DNA of 64,000 bases from Streptomyces sp. V2I9. Lineage in GTDB: Bacteria > Actinomycetota > Actinomycetes > Streptomycetales > Streptomycetaceae. Below, piece after piece: positions 36,355 through 44,648 of this stretch. A program made the translations under genes and the position numbers. The stretch's first letter is position 1, and the number at the start of each line of letters is the position of its first letter. The notes beneath the pieces were generated by a model. That model was not told the origin of the DNA. It saw nothing but the letters and a program-made list of their open reading frames with translations, and searched no databases. The stretch is from assembly GCF_030817475.1 (NCBI RefSeq), contig NZ_JAUSZJ010000002.1, positions 6,586,626 to 6,650,625 of the forward strand. Direction: 5' to 3'.

Positions 36355-39300
36355 ATGAACGAATCGACCACTCCCGCGCCAGGGACGAGGGCGGGGGCCG
36401 ACGTCGAGACGTCGCCCGCCGCCGGGCCCGCCACCGGTTCCCCGGCGGCGGGCCCGGCAGCCGGGCCGGCCACCTCGGAAGCCGCGCTCGCGGCCCTCGC
36501 GGCGGCGGGCCCCGGTGCGCCGTTCCTGATCGGGGTGCGCCACCACGCGCCCTCGCTGGCGGCCGCCCTGCCGGCGCTGCTGGACGCGGCGGCCCCCGAC
36601 GTCCTCCTCGTCGAACTGCCCGCCGAGTTCCAGCCCTGGCTGGGCTGGCTCGCCCACGAGGAGACCGAGGCCCCCGTGGCGCTCGCCGCCGTGCCCGCCG
36701 ACCGGACCGGGACCGGCCCGGAAGGTGAACGAGGCCCGGCCTTCTACCCGTTCGCGGACTTCTCGCCCGAACTGGTCGCTCTGCGCTGGGCGGCGAGAAA
36801 CGGCGTCCCTGCCGTGGCCTGCGACCTGCCCCTGGCCGACCGGGCCCGGGCGGCGGGTGGCGACGGCGCTCCCGCCCCTGTTCCCGGAGCGGCTTCCGCT
36901 CCCGTGCCGGGGGAGGGGCACGGGCTGTCCGCCGCGCTCCGGTCCCGGCTCACCGGCCGGGACGGTGACGACCTGTGGGATCGGCTGGTGGAGGCCCGAG
37001 CCCCCGGTTCCCCACCCGAGGCGCTCCGCCGTGCCGCCCTGCTCACCGGCTGGGCGCTGCGCCACGAGGCCGAGGCGTGCGGCGGGGTGCACGGCACGGA
37101 CCTGGTGCGCGAGGCGTGCATGCGCAAACATGTCGCCGAGGCCCTGGCGAGCGGACGACGGCCCGCCGTGGTGGTGGGCGCCTTCCACACTCCGGCGCTG
37201 CTGCTGTCAGCCGGGGACGCCGGTACAGCCGGGACCACCGGTACAGCCGGAGCCGCGAAGCCGGGAGCGCCGGGCCTGTCCGCCGCGCCGGACCCCGCGG
37301 CACCGGGCCCGGCCGCCGCGCCGCGGCCGAGCGCGGCCGGCCACGCCGACGGCGCTGCCGGGGCGGCGGAGTGCACGGTCTCCCTGATCCCGTACACGTA
37401 CCCGCTGCTCGACCCTCGATCCGGTTACCCGGCCGGCATCCGGGACCCGGAGTGGCAGCACACCGTCCTGGAGGCCGCCGGGGACCCGGCCGCCGTGCAC
37501 GAGGCGCTCCTCCGCACCGCGGTGCGCCTCTGCGCCGCCCTGCGCGAACAGGGCCACCCCTACGGCCCTGCGGACGGCCGGGAGGTCGTCCGGGTCGCCG
37601 GCGACCTGGCCCGGCTGCGCGATCTCCCCGCACCGGGACGCGGTGAACTGCTGGAAGCCGTGCAGACGGTGCTGGGGCGTGGCGAGACCTACGGCACGGG
37701 CCGCGCCGTGGCCCGTGCCCTCGAACGCGTACTCGTCGGAGACCGCACCGGACGGCCCGCACCCTCCGCTCCCCGCAGTGGACTGAGCCCCGCCGTCGAG
37801 GCCGAGACCATGGCACTGGCGCTCCCCGGACCACGGGACGCGCACGAGAGGACACCGCGCGACCTCCGCCTCGACCCGGCACGCTCCCTCCTGGACCGCC
37901 GCCGCGAACTGCTGCTGCGCAGGCTGACGGTGTGCGGCATCCCCTACGCCCAGGAGCAGGGGGTCACCGGCGCGGCGGGTGGTGAAGGGCTGACGACGCG
38001 CTGGCAGGTGCGATGGACCCCGGCGACGGCCGCGATGCTCACGGCGGCCGGGGCCCGCGGCGTCACCCCGGCGCAGGCGGCCGAGGGCGTGTTGCGGCAG
38101 CGTCACGCGGCCGAGCGCGCGGAGGGCGGCCCCACGGCAGCCCAGGTCGTCCGCGGCCTCGCGGAGGCCGCCGCGTGCGGGCTGCCGGCACCGGCCGACG
38201 AACGGCTGGCCGAACTGGCGGCCGTACTGCCCGCGAGCGGCACCCTTCCCGAACTCCTCGCCGGGCTCGACCTGCTGGACCGCATCGACGCGGGCCATCT
38301 GCCGGGTCTGACCTCGCCCGAAGGCCCCGAAGAAGACCGGGCCGAAGGTCCCGAGGACCAGCCCGCGGACCCCGAGGGCCCGGCTGCCGGTCCCGAGGAC
38401 CCGGCCCACGCCCCCGCGCCCCCGGATGCCGCCGCCGCACGGGCCGCCCGCACCGCGCACGCGGCGGAGCTACTGACCGCCGCCGCGGTGCGCCAGGTCG
38501 ACGGACTGACCGGTTCCGAGAAGCCCGAGGATGCCCGCGCCCTGCTCGAACTGGCCCAGCGCGCCGACCGGTTGGGCGGTATCCGGCTCACCGACGCCCT
38601 CGCCCGGCTGGCCGTGGACGGTGCCCCGCTGATCGCCGCGGCCGCCGGAGCGGTCAGGGTGCTCACGGGCCACGAGGACGCCGAGGAATTCGGGGAGCGC
38701 ATCGCCTCCTGGGTGGACGGAGCCGTGGACAGCGCCTCCCGCGCCACGCTCACCGCCCGCCTCACCGGCCTCCTGACGGTCGCGGGTCCTCTCCTGACCG
38801 TCGGCGTCGGCGCCCTGGACCCGTTGCTGGACCGGGTCGTCGAGCTGGACGACTCCGCGTTCCTGACCCGGCTGCCGGCCCTGCGGGGTGGCTTCGACAC
38901 CCTCAGCCCGGCGGCTCGGGACCGTCTGCTGGTCACCGTGGAGGAGCGGCTGGGCGAACGGGTGGACACCCTCGACGCGGACGATCCGGCCGAGCTGGCC
39001 CGCCGCACGGCCGCCGACCTCGAGGCCCGCGCGCTCCTGACCGGCCTCGGCCTTCCCGTCGAGGCCCCCGCCGACGACGGCCGGTTCCCACCGCCGTCGA
39101 TCACCGGCCACCCGGCCGCTCCGCGTCCCACCACCGTCTCCGGGACCCCACCGACCGCCGGGCCCGCCCCCGTGACCGAGTCCCCGGCCGAAGCGACCCC
39201 CGCACGGACCCTCGCGCCCGCCGACCGATGGCGGCTCGTGCTCGGCCGGAGCGCCGACCGGCTGCCGTCCGGCGCCGCCCGTCTGGCCACGGCGCTGGAC

Positions 39301-40323
39301 GAGCTCTACGGCGCGGGACACGGCGAGGGTTCGCGCGGCGGCCTCCCCGGTCGGGGCGGCTCCGGAGCGGGCGGCGGCCGGGAACCGTCGTTCCCCGGTG
39401 TCCGCGAGTGGTCCGAGGAACTGGCCTCGCTGTTCGGCCCCGGTGTCCGCGAGGAGGTACTCGCCGCCGCGGCCGTGACAGGGAGACAGGATGTGCTGGC
39501 CGAACTCGACCCGGCGGCCACGACCCCTTCCGTGGAACTGCTCCGGACGATCCTGCAGTACGCCGGCGGTCTTCCCGAAGCCCGCCTCGCGGCGCTCCGC
39601 CCGCTGGTGCGCCACCTGGTCGACGAACTGACCCGACAGCTCGCCACCCGCCTGCGACCCGCGCTGACCGGTACGACGACGGCCCGGCCCACCCGCCGCC
39701 CCGGCGGCCGGCTGGACCTGCCGCGGACGCTGCGCGCCAATCTGGCCACCGCCCGCCGGACGGCCGACGGCACGGTCCGGGTGATCCCCGAGAAGCCGGT
39801 CTTCCGAAGCCGCGCCCGCCGGTCGGCCGACTGGCGGCTGATCCTGGTCACCGATGTCTCCGGCTCCATGGAGGCGTCCACGATCTGGTCCGCGCTGACC
39901 GCCTCGGTGCTCGCCGGGGTGCCGACCCTGAGCACCCATTTCCTGGCGTTCTCCACGGAGGTGGTCGACCTCACCGGCCATGTGCGCGATCCCCTCTCCC
40001 TCCTGCTGGAAGTGAGCGTGGGCGGCGGAACGCACATCGCCGCCGGACTCCGGCACGCCCGTGGCCTGATCGAGGTGCCTTCGCGCACCCTCGTCGTCGT
40101 CATCAGCGACTTCGAGGAGGGGGCGCCGCTGGCCGGACTGCTGTCCGAGGTGCGGGCTCTGGTCAACACCGGCTGCCATGTCCTCGGCTGTGCGAGTCTC
40201 GACGACGCCGGGCGCCCCCGTTACTCGACGGGCGTCGCCGGGCAGCTCGTCGCCGCCGGCATGCCCGTGGCAGCCCTCAGCCCACTCGAACTGGCCCGCT
40301 GGATAGGGGAGAAGACCGCATGA
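36355..40323 (+). CDS. DUF5682-VWA fusion protein (YehM + YehP-like)
   Basis: A 1322-residue protein that appears to join two proteins separate in E. coli. After a 45-residue Ala/Pro-rich leader, residues about 55-700 are DUF5682: FLIGVRHHAPSLAAALPALLDAAAPDVLLVELPAEF (H63, H64, E87) and VVVGAFHTPALLLSAGD. Long Ala/Gly/Pro linkers follow. The C-terminal 200 residues are a von Willebrand A domain with a full metal site: DVSGSM (D1167, S1169, S1171), GGGTHI (T1226) and ISDF (D1252). The VWA part should partner the MoxR ATPase. It overlaps the SWIM gene by ATGA. The chemistry of the DUF5682 half is unproven. Confidence 0.88.
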   Translation: MNESTTPAPGTRAGADVETSPAAGPATGSPAAGPAAGPATSEAALAALAAAGPGAPFLIGVRHHAPSLAAALPALLDAAAPDVLLVELPAEFQPWLGWLAHEETEAPVALAAVPADRTGTGPEGERGPAFYPFADFSPELVALRWAARNGVPAVACDLPLADRARAAGGDGAPAPVPGAASAPVPGEGHGLSAALRSRLTGRDGDDLWDRLVEARAPGSPPEALRRAALLTGWALRHEAEACGGVHGTDLVREACMRKHVAEALASGRRPAVVVGAFHTPALLLSAGDAGTAGTTGTAGAAKPGAPGLSAAPDPAAPGPAAAPRPSAAGHADGAAGAAECTVSLIPYTYPLLDPRSGYPAGIRDPEWQHTVLEAAGDPAAVHEALLRTAVRLCAALREQGHPYGPADGREVVRVAGDLARLRDLPAPGRGELLEAVQTVLGRGETYGTGRAVARALERVLVGDRTGRPAPSAPRSGLSPAVEAETMALALPGPRDAHERTPRDLRLDPARSLLDRRRELLLRRLTVCGIPYAQEQGVTGAAGGEGLTTRWQVRWTPATAAMLTAAGARGVTPAQAAEGVLRQRHAAERAEGGPTAAQVVRGLAEAAACGLPAPADERLAELAAVLPASGTLPELLAGLDLLDRIDAGHLPGLTSPEGPEEDRAEGPEDQPADPEGPAAGPEDPAHAPAPPDAAAARAARTAHAAELLTAAAVRQVDGLTGSEKPEDARALLELAQRADRLGGIRLTDALARLAVDGAPLIAAAAGAVRVLTGHEDAEEFGERIASWVDGAVDSASRATLTARLTGLLTVAGPLLTVGVGALDPLLDRVVELDDSAFLTRLPALRGGFDTLSPAARDRLLVTVEERLGERVDTLDADDPAELARRTAADLEARALLTGLGLPVEAPADDGRFPPPSITGHPAAPRPTTVSGTPPTAGPAPVTESPAEATPARTLAPADRWRLVLGRSADRLPSGAARLATALDELYGAGHGEGSRGGLPGRGGSGAGGGREPSFPGVREWSEELASLFGPGVREEVLAAAAVTGRQDVLAELDPAATTPSVELLRTILQYAGGLPEARLAALRPLVRHLVDELTRQLATRLRPALTGTTTARPTRRPGGRLDLPRTLRANLATARRTADGTVRVIPEKPVFRSRARRSADWRLILVTDVSGSMEASTIWSALTASVLAGVPTLSTHFLAFSTEVVDLTGHVRDPLSLLLEVSVGGGTHIAAGLRHARGLIEVPSRTLVVVISDFEEGAPLAGLLSEVRALVNTGCHVLGCASLDDAGRPRYSTGVAGQLVAAGMPVAALSPLELARWIGEKTA

Positions 40324-42167
40324 ACGCCGCCCAGTTGCCGCCCGTCGCCCCGGAGGTCACGGCCACCCTCGTGGAGGTCCTCTCGCCCCGGCTGCGCAAG
40401 CGGCTGGACGCGGCGGTCACCAAGCTCACCGCGCGCCCGACGCACCGCGACGGCACCACCGTGACGATCGAGGTCGACGACGAGACCGAGCTGCGGCTGC
40501 ACGCCACCGGCGGTGTGGTGACGAAGGCGGAGGACATCACCTGCGGTTGCCTGCTCGCCCCGGCGTGCGTCCACCGTGCGGCCGCCGCCTGCGCCGCCCC
40601 TGCGGCGGACCCGTCGCCCGAGCCCGCCGGGCGGTCCGCCCCGGAAGGTCCGGGACCGGCCTCGGCGACGGACCCCGGCTCCGCCCCCGAAGCCGTCTCC
40701 TCGCCGGAGACGGCGAGCCCGGCCCAGCGTGCCGCCGCCGACGGCCTGTGGGCGGCGGGCGCCGCGGTGCTGGAGGCCGGCGTCGACGGGGCCGGGGCTG
40801 TCACCCAGTCGGCCCTCCTCCGCGCCGCGCACACCGCCCGGCTCCGTCACCTCCCGCGTGCCGCGGGCGCCGCGCTGTCCGTCGTCACGCTGCTGCGCGC
40901 GGCCCGCGCCGGGGACCCGTCCTACCGCACCGCCGACCTGGTCACCGTCCTGGCCGAACTCCTCGGCACCGCCCACCGGGTGGGAACAGCGGCCGGGGCG
41001 GAGCTGGCCGCCGTCAGAGGGCGGGTGCGCCGCCCGTACAGCCCGGACGGCTCCCTCCGCCTGTACGGCCTGTTCACCGAACCCGTGGTCACCGACTCGG
41101 GGCACGGCGGGGTCCGCACCTGGGTCGCCGCCGCCGACGGCCGCCTCTTCACGGTCGGTGACGTGGCTCCGGGCGGGGTGGGACGCGCCCTCGGCGTGGC
41201 CGACCGGGCCGTACGCCTGGGGGACAGTGCGCTCACCCACCGGGAGCTGGGCCGGGCCGGCCTGGCCGTTTCGGGGGCGACGGTCTCGCCGGACGGCAGA
41301 CTGGGCGCCGGAAAGGGCGTCAAGGCCGTCACCGCGCGGGGCGCGGCGTGGACGGAGCCGCCGCTCGCCGCCCTGTGGGAGACGTCACCGTCCGAACAGG
41401 CGGCCCGCGCCCTGCGGTCCACCTCCCGTTACGCGGACCCGGACGGCGGCGGCAGCGACCTGCTCTTCCTGGACGTCGAACTCCTCGGCGCGGTACGGGA
41501 GCCGGGAGGCAGCTGCCTGCTCGCGCAGTGCGAGGGGGGCGTTCAGGTCCGGCTCGCCGTCGCCGACGACGACCCCGCGCTGGCCCACCGCGACAACATG
41601 ACCCTGCTGGCCGCGGCGCCCGGGACCCTGCTGAGGGTCATCGGACGGCTGGCTCCCGCACCCCACCCCCGGCTCACCCTCCTCGCGTGCTCGCACCCCA
41701 CCGGCGAGGGCACGATCGATCTCGGCCTCGACCGGCTGCGCCGCGCCGACCTTCCGGATCCGGCCGCCCCGGTGCACCTCGCACCGCCGCAGCCCGCGGG
41801 GCCCGGAGCGCAATCGCCTCTGTACCTCCTGGAGCGCCGGGTCGAACAGGTGGTCCCGGCCGGCCGCGCCGCGCTCGGCATGCTGGGCGATGTCACCGCC
41901 GAGACCCGGCGGATCCGCCGCGGCGGCCTCCCGACGGCCGCCGCGCTCCTCACCGCCCTGTGCGCCTCGGCGGCCCAGCGCGACCGCGATCAGTTCGGTC
42001 GCCTGCTCCCGGCCGACACCGACGGATTCGCCGCCCACTGGCTGGCCGCCGCCCGCTACACGGCCGCCGTGGCCGAGTCCTTGTGCTCGGCGGCCTGGAA
42101 CCCGGCGGGGGAGATCCCGGCCGCGATGTCCCCGGCCCCGGCCCCGGTCCACGAGGCGTCGGGGTGA
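40320..42167 (+). CDS. SWIM zinc-finger protein (YehQ-like)
   Basis: A 615-residue protein with a SWIM motif CGCLLAPACVH (C75, C77, C83, H85), which fits the CxCxnCxH zinc-binding consensus for DNA or protein contact. A Pro/Ala-rich linker (about 90-140) follows, then a long helical and beta region with repeated TARL, TLLRVIGRLAPAPHPRLTLL. It is the last gene of the 13-kb coupled operon, corresponding to the SWIM member of the yeh gene set. It is presumably the targeting or nucleic-acid-binding part; that is inferred from the domain only. Confidence 0.85.
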   Translation: MNAAQLPPVAPEVTATLVEVLSPRLRKRLDAAVTKLTARPTHRDGTTVTIEVDDETELRLHATGGVVTKAEDITCGCLLAPACVHRAAAACAAPAADPSPEPAGRSAPEGPGPASATDPGSAPEAVSSPETASPAQRAAADGLWAAGAAVLEAGVDGAGAVTQSALLRAAHTARLRHLPRAAGAALSVVTLLRAARAGDPSYRTADLVTVLAELLGTAHRVGTAAGAELAAVRGRVRRPYSPDGSLRLYGLFTEPVVTDSGHGGVRTWVAAADGRLFTVGDVAPGGVGRALGVADRAVRLGDSALTHRELGRAGLAVSGATVSPDGRLGAGKGVKAVTARGAAWTEPPLAALWETSPSEQAARALRSTSRYADPDGGGSDLLFLDVELLGAVREPGGSCLLAQCEGGVQVRLAVADDDPALAHRDNMTLLAAAPGTLLRVIGRLAPAPHPRLTLLACSHPTGEGTIDLGLDRLRRADLPDPAAPVHLAPPQPAGPGAQSPLYLLERRVEQVVPAGRAALGMLGDVTAETRRIRRGGLPTAAALLTALCASAAQRDRDQFGRLLPADTDGFAAHWLAAARYTAAVAESLCSAAWNPAGEIPAAMSPAPAPVHEASG

Positions 42168-42212
42168 GGCGCGGGACCGACCGTGATTTTGAGCTACAGC
42201 CGATGTGACCGT

Positions 42213-42235
42213 GTTTGAGGCCGCCGATCGGGGAC
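42213..42235 (+). promoter_or_regulatory. Possible SigB/SigF-type promoter before the sigma gene
   Basis: GTTT at 42213-42216, a 13-base spacer, then GGGGAC at 42230-42235. This resembles the GTTT-N14-GGGTA(C/T) pattern read by SigB/SigF-class factors, although GGGGAC departs from GGGTAC. Located about 130 bases before the sigma-factor ATG, it would allow autoregulation. The match is imperfect. Confidence 0.3.
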
Positions 42236-42362
42236 AGACGACGGTTCGGCGTGCTTGGGAAGACAGGCACACACTCGCGGGAGCGGCATCCTGCCGTCGT
42301 GAGGTGTTCCTGCTCGGTGCCCTCCCGTGTTGTCCACGAACAGCAGTCATCGGGAGACGCGC

Positions 42363-43244
42363 ATGTCCACCACATCGCAGCGCCTTCGGCGCTCCGCCGT
42401 ATCGGAACACGGCACGGTCGCCACCGCTCCCGGGGCGCTTCCACGGGTCGAGGACCCCGCGAAGATCGCCCCGAAGGACGCGCGGGCGCTGGGAGCCTTG
42501 TTCTTCGAGCAGTTGCAGGTGCTCGAAGAAGGCACACACGAGTTCCAGTACGCACGCAACACCCTGATCGAGATGAACCTGTCCTTGGTGCATTTCGCCG
42601 CGAAGCGATTCCGTAATCGTGGCAGCGGTGAGATGGAGGACATCATCCAGGTGGGCACGATCGGGCTGATCAAGGCGATCGACCGGTTCGAGCTCAGCCG
42701 GGAGGTCGAGTTCACGTCGTTCGCCATCCCCTACATCGTGGGGGAGATCAAGCGGTTCTTCCGCGATTCGACGTGGGCCGTCCATGTACCGCGTCGTCTG
42801 CAGGAACTGCGCGTGACCCTCGCCAAGACGCGGGAAACGCTCGCGGGCCGGCTCGACCGCGATCCCACGGTCGCCGAACTGGCCGAGCATCTGGACCTCA
42901 CCGAGGAAGAGGTCATCGAGGGCCTCATAGCGGCCAACGGTTACACCGCGGGCTCCCTCGACCTGCCCATCGGCGTCGAACAGAACAGCGCCGAGACCGT
43001 CACCTACGGGGACATCAAGGGCGATGTCGACCCGACGATGGAACTGGTCGAGGATCTTCACGCACTGGCCCCGCTGCTGGAGCAGCTGGAAGAACGGGAC
43101 CGCGAGATCGTGGCGATGCGCTTCGGCCAGGAGATGACGCAGGCCCAGATCGGCGAGAAGCTCGGCATCTCGCAGATGCATGTCTCCCGCTTGCTCACCC
43201 GACTGCTCGCCAAGCTCCGCAAGGAGATGCTCGCCCAGAACTGA
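42363..43244 (+). CDS. RNA polymerase sigma factor, SigB/SigF/SigG subfamily
   Basis: A 293-residue group 3 sigma factor. Region 2 reads ARNTLIEMNLSLVHFAAKRFRNRGSGEMEDIIQVGTIGLIKAIDRFEL and FTSFAIPYIVGEIKRFFRDSTW. Region 3 has VHVPRRLQELRVTLAKTRETLAGRLDRDPTVAELAEHL. Region 4 ends with LEERDREIVAMRFGQEMTQAQIGEKLGISQMHVSRLLTRLL. Streptomycetes have many paralogues of this stress/development class, controlled by RsbW-type anti-sigma kinases; one such kinase gene faces it. The ATG giving MSTTSQRLRR was chosen over an in-frame TTG 12 codons upstream. Confidence 0.95.
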   Translation: MSTTSQRLRRSAVSEHGTVATAPGALPRVEDPAKIAPKDARALGALFFEQLQVLEEGTHEFQYARNTLIEMNLSLVHFAAKRFRNRGSGEMEDIIQVGTIGLIKAIDRFELSREVEFTSFAIPYIVGEIKRFFRDSTWAVHVPRRLQELRVTLAKTRETLAGRLDRDPTVAELAEHLDLTEEEVIEGLIAANGYTAGSLDLPIGVEQNSAETVTYGDIKGDVDPTMELVEDLHALAPLLEQLEERDREIVAMRFGQEMTQAQIGEKLGISQMHVSRLLTRLLAKLRKEMLAQN

Positions 43245-43246
43245 CC

Positions 43247-43312
43247 GCGCCCGAGGACGGGAAGAGGGGGTGGGGCCGACCGGCCCCACCCCCTCTTCCC
43301 GTCCTCGGGCGC
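43247..43312. terminator. Bidirectional terminator, perfect 31-bp stem
   Basis: The two arms 43247-43277 and 43282-43312 are perfectly complementary over 31 bases, with a GACC loop. It fills the whole gap between the convergent sigma-factor and anti-sigma genes and ends two bases before the TAG of the latter. Confidence 0.93.
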
Positions 43313-43313
43313 T

Positions 43314-43808
43314 CTAGCCGACCGTGCTGCCCGCCGGGTCGCCGCCCGGATCGTCGCGCAGCGAGATCCGCACCCGCACCCGCTTGCCCACCGGCTCGCG
43401 GTGCACCGAGAAGCTCTGGCAGACCATGAGGACCAGCTCCAGGCCGTGCCGGCCGACCCGCGCCGGGTCCGCCGGGGAGGCGGCGGGCAGAACCGAGCCC
43501 GAGTCCCACATGACGATGTCGAGACTGTCGGCGGTGGCTTCCAGGTCCAGCAGGCACGGGCCCGGCGCGTACTTGCAGACGTTGGTGGCCAGCTCGCTCA
43601 CGACGAGCTGGGCGACGTCCGTCGCCCGCTCGGTGATCTCCAGACCGTGCCGCTTCCGCGCGACGCCGAGGAAGTCCCGCACGAAGGCACGTGCGCGGGC
43701 GATCTCGCCCGAACCCATCTCGTAACCGGCACTGTCCTGCGCCACGACCGTGGCGTCGGTCCCTCGTCGGCCCTGCTCCAGCGCTTCGCGCACCAACAAC
43801 CGCTCCAT
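43314..43808 (-). CDS. RsbW-like ATP-binding (GHKL) regulatory protein
   Basis: A 164-residue HATPase_c protein of the RsbW/SpoIIAB type. The N-box reads VVSELATNVCKYAPG, the G1 region MWDSGS, and the later glycine box RVGRHGLELVLMVCQSF. The ending KRVRVRISL is typical of streptomycete stand-alone anti-sigma kinases. Such proteins bind sigma factors or phosphorylate anti-anti-sigma proteins. It faces the sigma gene tail to tail, but gene position alone does not prove they are partners. The ATG giving MERLLVREALEQG is the likely start; the frame is open 16 codons further. Confidence 0.85.
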   Translation of the reverse strand: MERLLVREALEQGRRGTDATVVAQDSAGYEMGSGEIARARAFVRDFLGVARKRHGLEITERATDVAQLVVSELATNVCKYAPGPCLLDLEATADSLDIVMWDSGSVLPAASPADPARVGRHGLELVLMVCQSFSVHREPVGKRVRVRISLRDDPGGDPAGSTVG

Positions 43809-43913
43809 CGATCTGCCCCCGTCACACGCCCGCCCTCGATCCAGCGGGAACGACACCCTCCCGCCTACCCGCCCGTATCGGTTTCAGACACGCGGAATCG
43901 CGAAAGGCGGTCA

Positions 43914-44648
43914 TCACCCGCTGCCGGCGCCTCCGGCGCCGAGGGGCGGGGCAGTGTCGTACGGGCGCAGGACCATCAGCGAGTCCTCCAGGGCCGCGAC
44001 CATGGCGAAGGGGAACCGGTCGAGCTCCAGGCAGAGCGTGACATCGTCGGGGTGCGCACCCCGACGGATGCCTGCCGCCAGTTCGCGGGCGGCGCGGGAC
44101 TCGGCGGCGCGGCGCAGATACGGTGCCGCGTCCGTCTCCGCGCCCGCGGCCCTCCGCTCGATGTACTGGGCGCACGCCAGGTCCTCCTCGGCGCGTCCCT
44201 CCTCGCCGGTGACCACGTACGTGACCGTGTCGTCCCCACGACACCGGAGCACCCGCGCCGTCGCTTCCGCCACCACGAAGCCCGTGCACAGCACCAGTGA
44301 CGCCTCCCTGACCGCGAGTGCGCCGACCGTCCCCGCCGTGGTCTTCTGCACGACGGTCCGTCCGCGGAGGTCCGCGGACCGGAGGAGGCCGGGGGAGTTG
44401 ACGGCGTCGAAACCGGGTGCGGGCGCGCCGTCCTTGAGCGCGACCCGGTCCGGCCGGCGTGCTGTGAGGGCGAGCGCCTCATCCAGGGACCCGGCGAGGA
44501 CGATCTTCTCCGCGCCTCGCGCGAAGGCCCATGCGGCCACGGTGTACGCCCGCATGACGTCGACGACGACCGCCACGGAGGGCGGCTCGGCCAGGTCGGC
44601 CATGCCGACGAAACGCGCGTCCGTCCGGTCATGATCGTGTGTGCTCAT
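43914..44648 (-). CDS. 2-phosphosulfolactate phosphatase family protein (ComB-like)
   Basis: A 244-residue protein with the ComB pattern: VAVVVDVMRAYTVAAWAFARGAEKIVLAGSLDEALAL, DAVNSPGLLRSADLRGRTVVQKTTAGTVGAL, and LVLCTGFVVAEATARVLR. ComB hydrolyses 2-phosphosulfolactate in methanogen coenzyme M synthesis. Bacterial homologues occur without that pathway, and no sulfolactate genes are here, so the true substrate is open. Its ATG overlaps the end of the upstream EF-G-domain-like gene by four bases in one frame, so the two are probably co-translated. Confidence 0.8.
   Translation of the reverse strand: MSTHDHDRTDARFVGMADLAEPPSVAVVVDVMRAYTVAAWAFARGAEKIVLAGSLDEALALTARRPDRVALKDGAPAPGFDAVNSPGLLRSADLRGRTVVQKTTAGTVGALAVREASLVLCTGFVVAEATARVLRCRGDDTVTYVVTGEEGRAEEDLACAQYIERRAAGAETDAAPYLRRAAESRAARELAAGIRRGAHPDDVTLCLELDRFPFAMVAALEDSLMVLRPYDTAPPLGAGGAGSG

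Noticed and set aside
38013..42167. Frame read through from the DUF5682-VWA region into the SWIM gene, suggesting a larger fusion
   Set aside because: The part before 40320 is Arg/Pro/Gly-rich shadow of the VWA gene; the SWIM protein starts at the ATG in the ATGA overlap.
43914..44648. Coenzyme M biosynthesis
   Set aside because: The ComB-like protein is the only member of that pathway present, so the pathway name is not supported.
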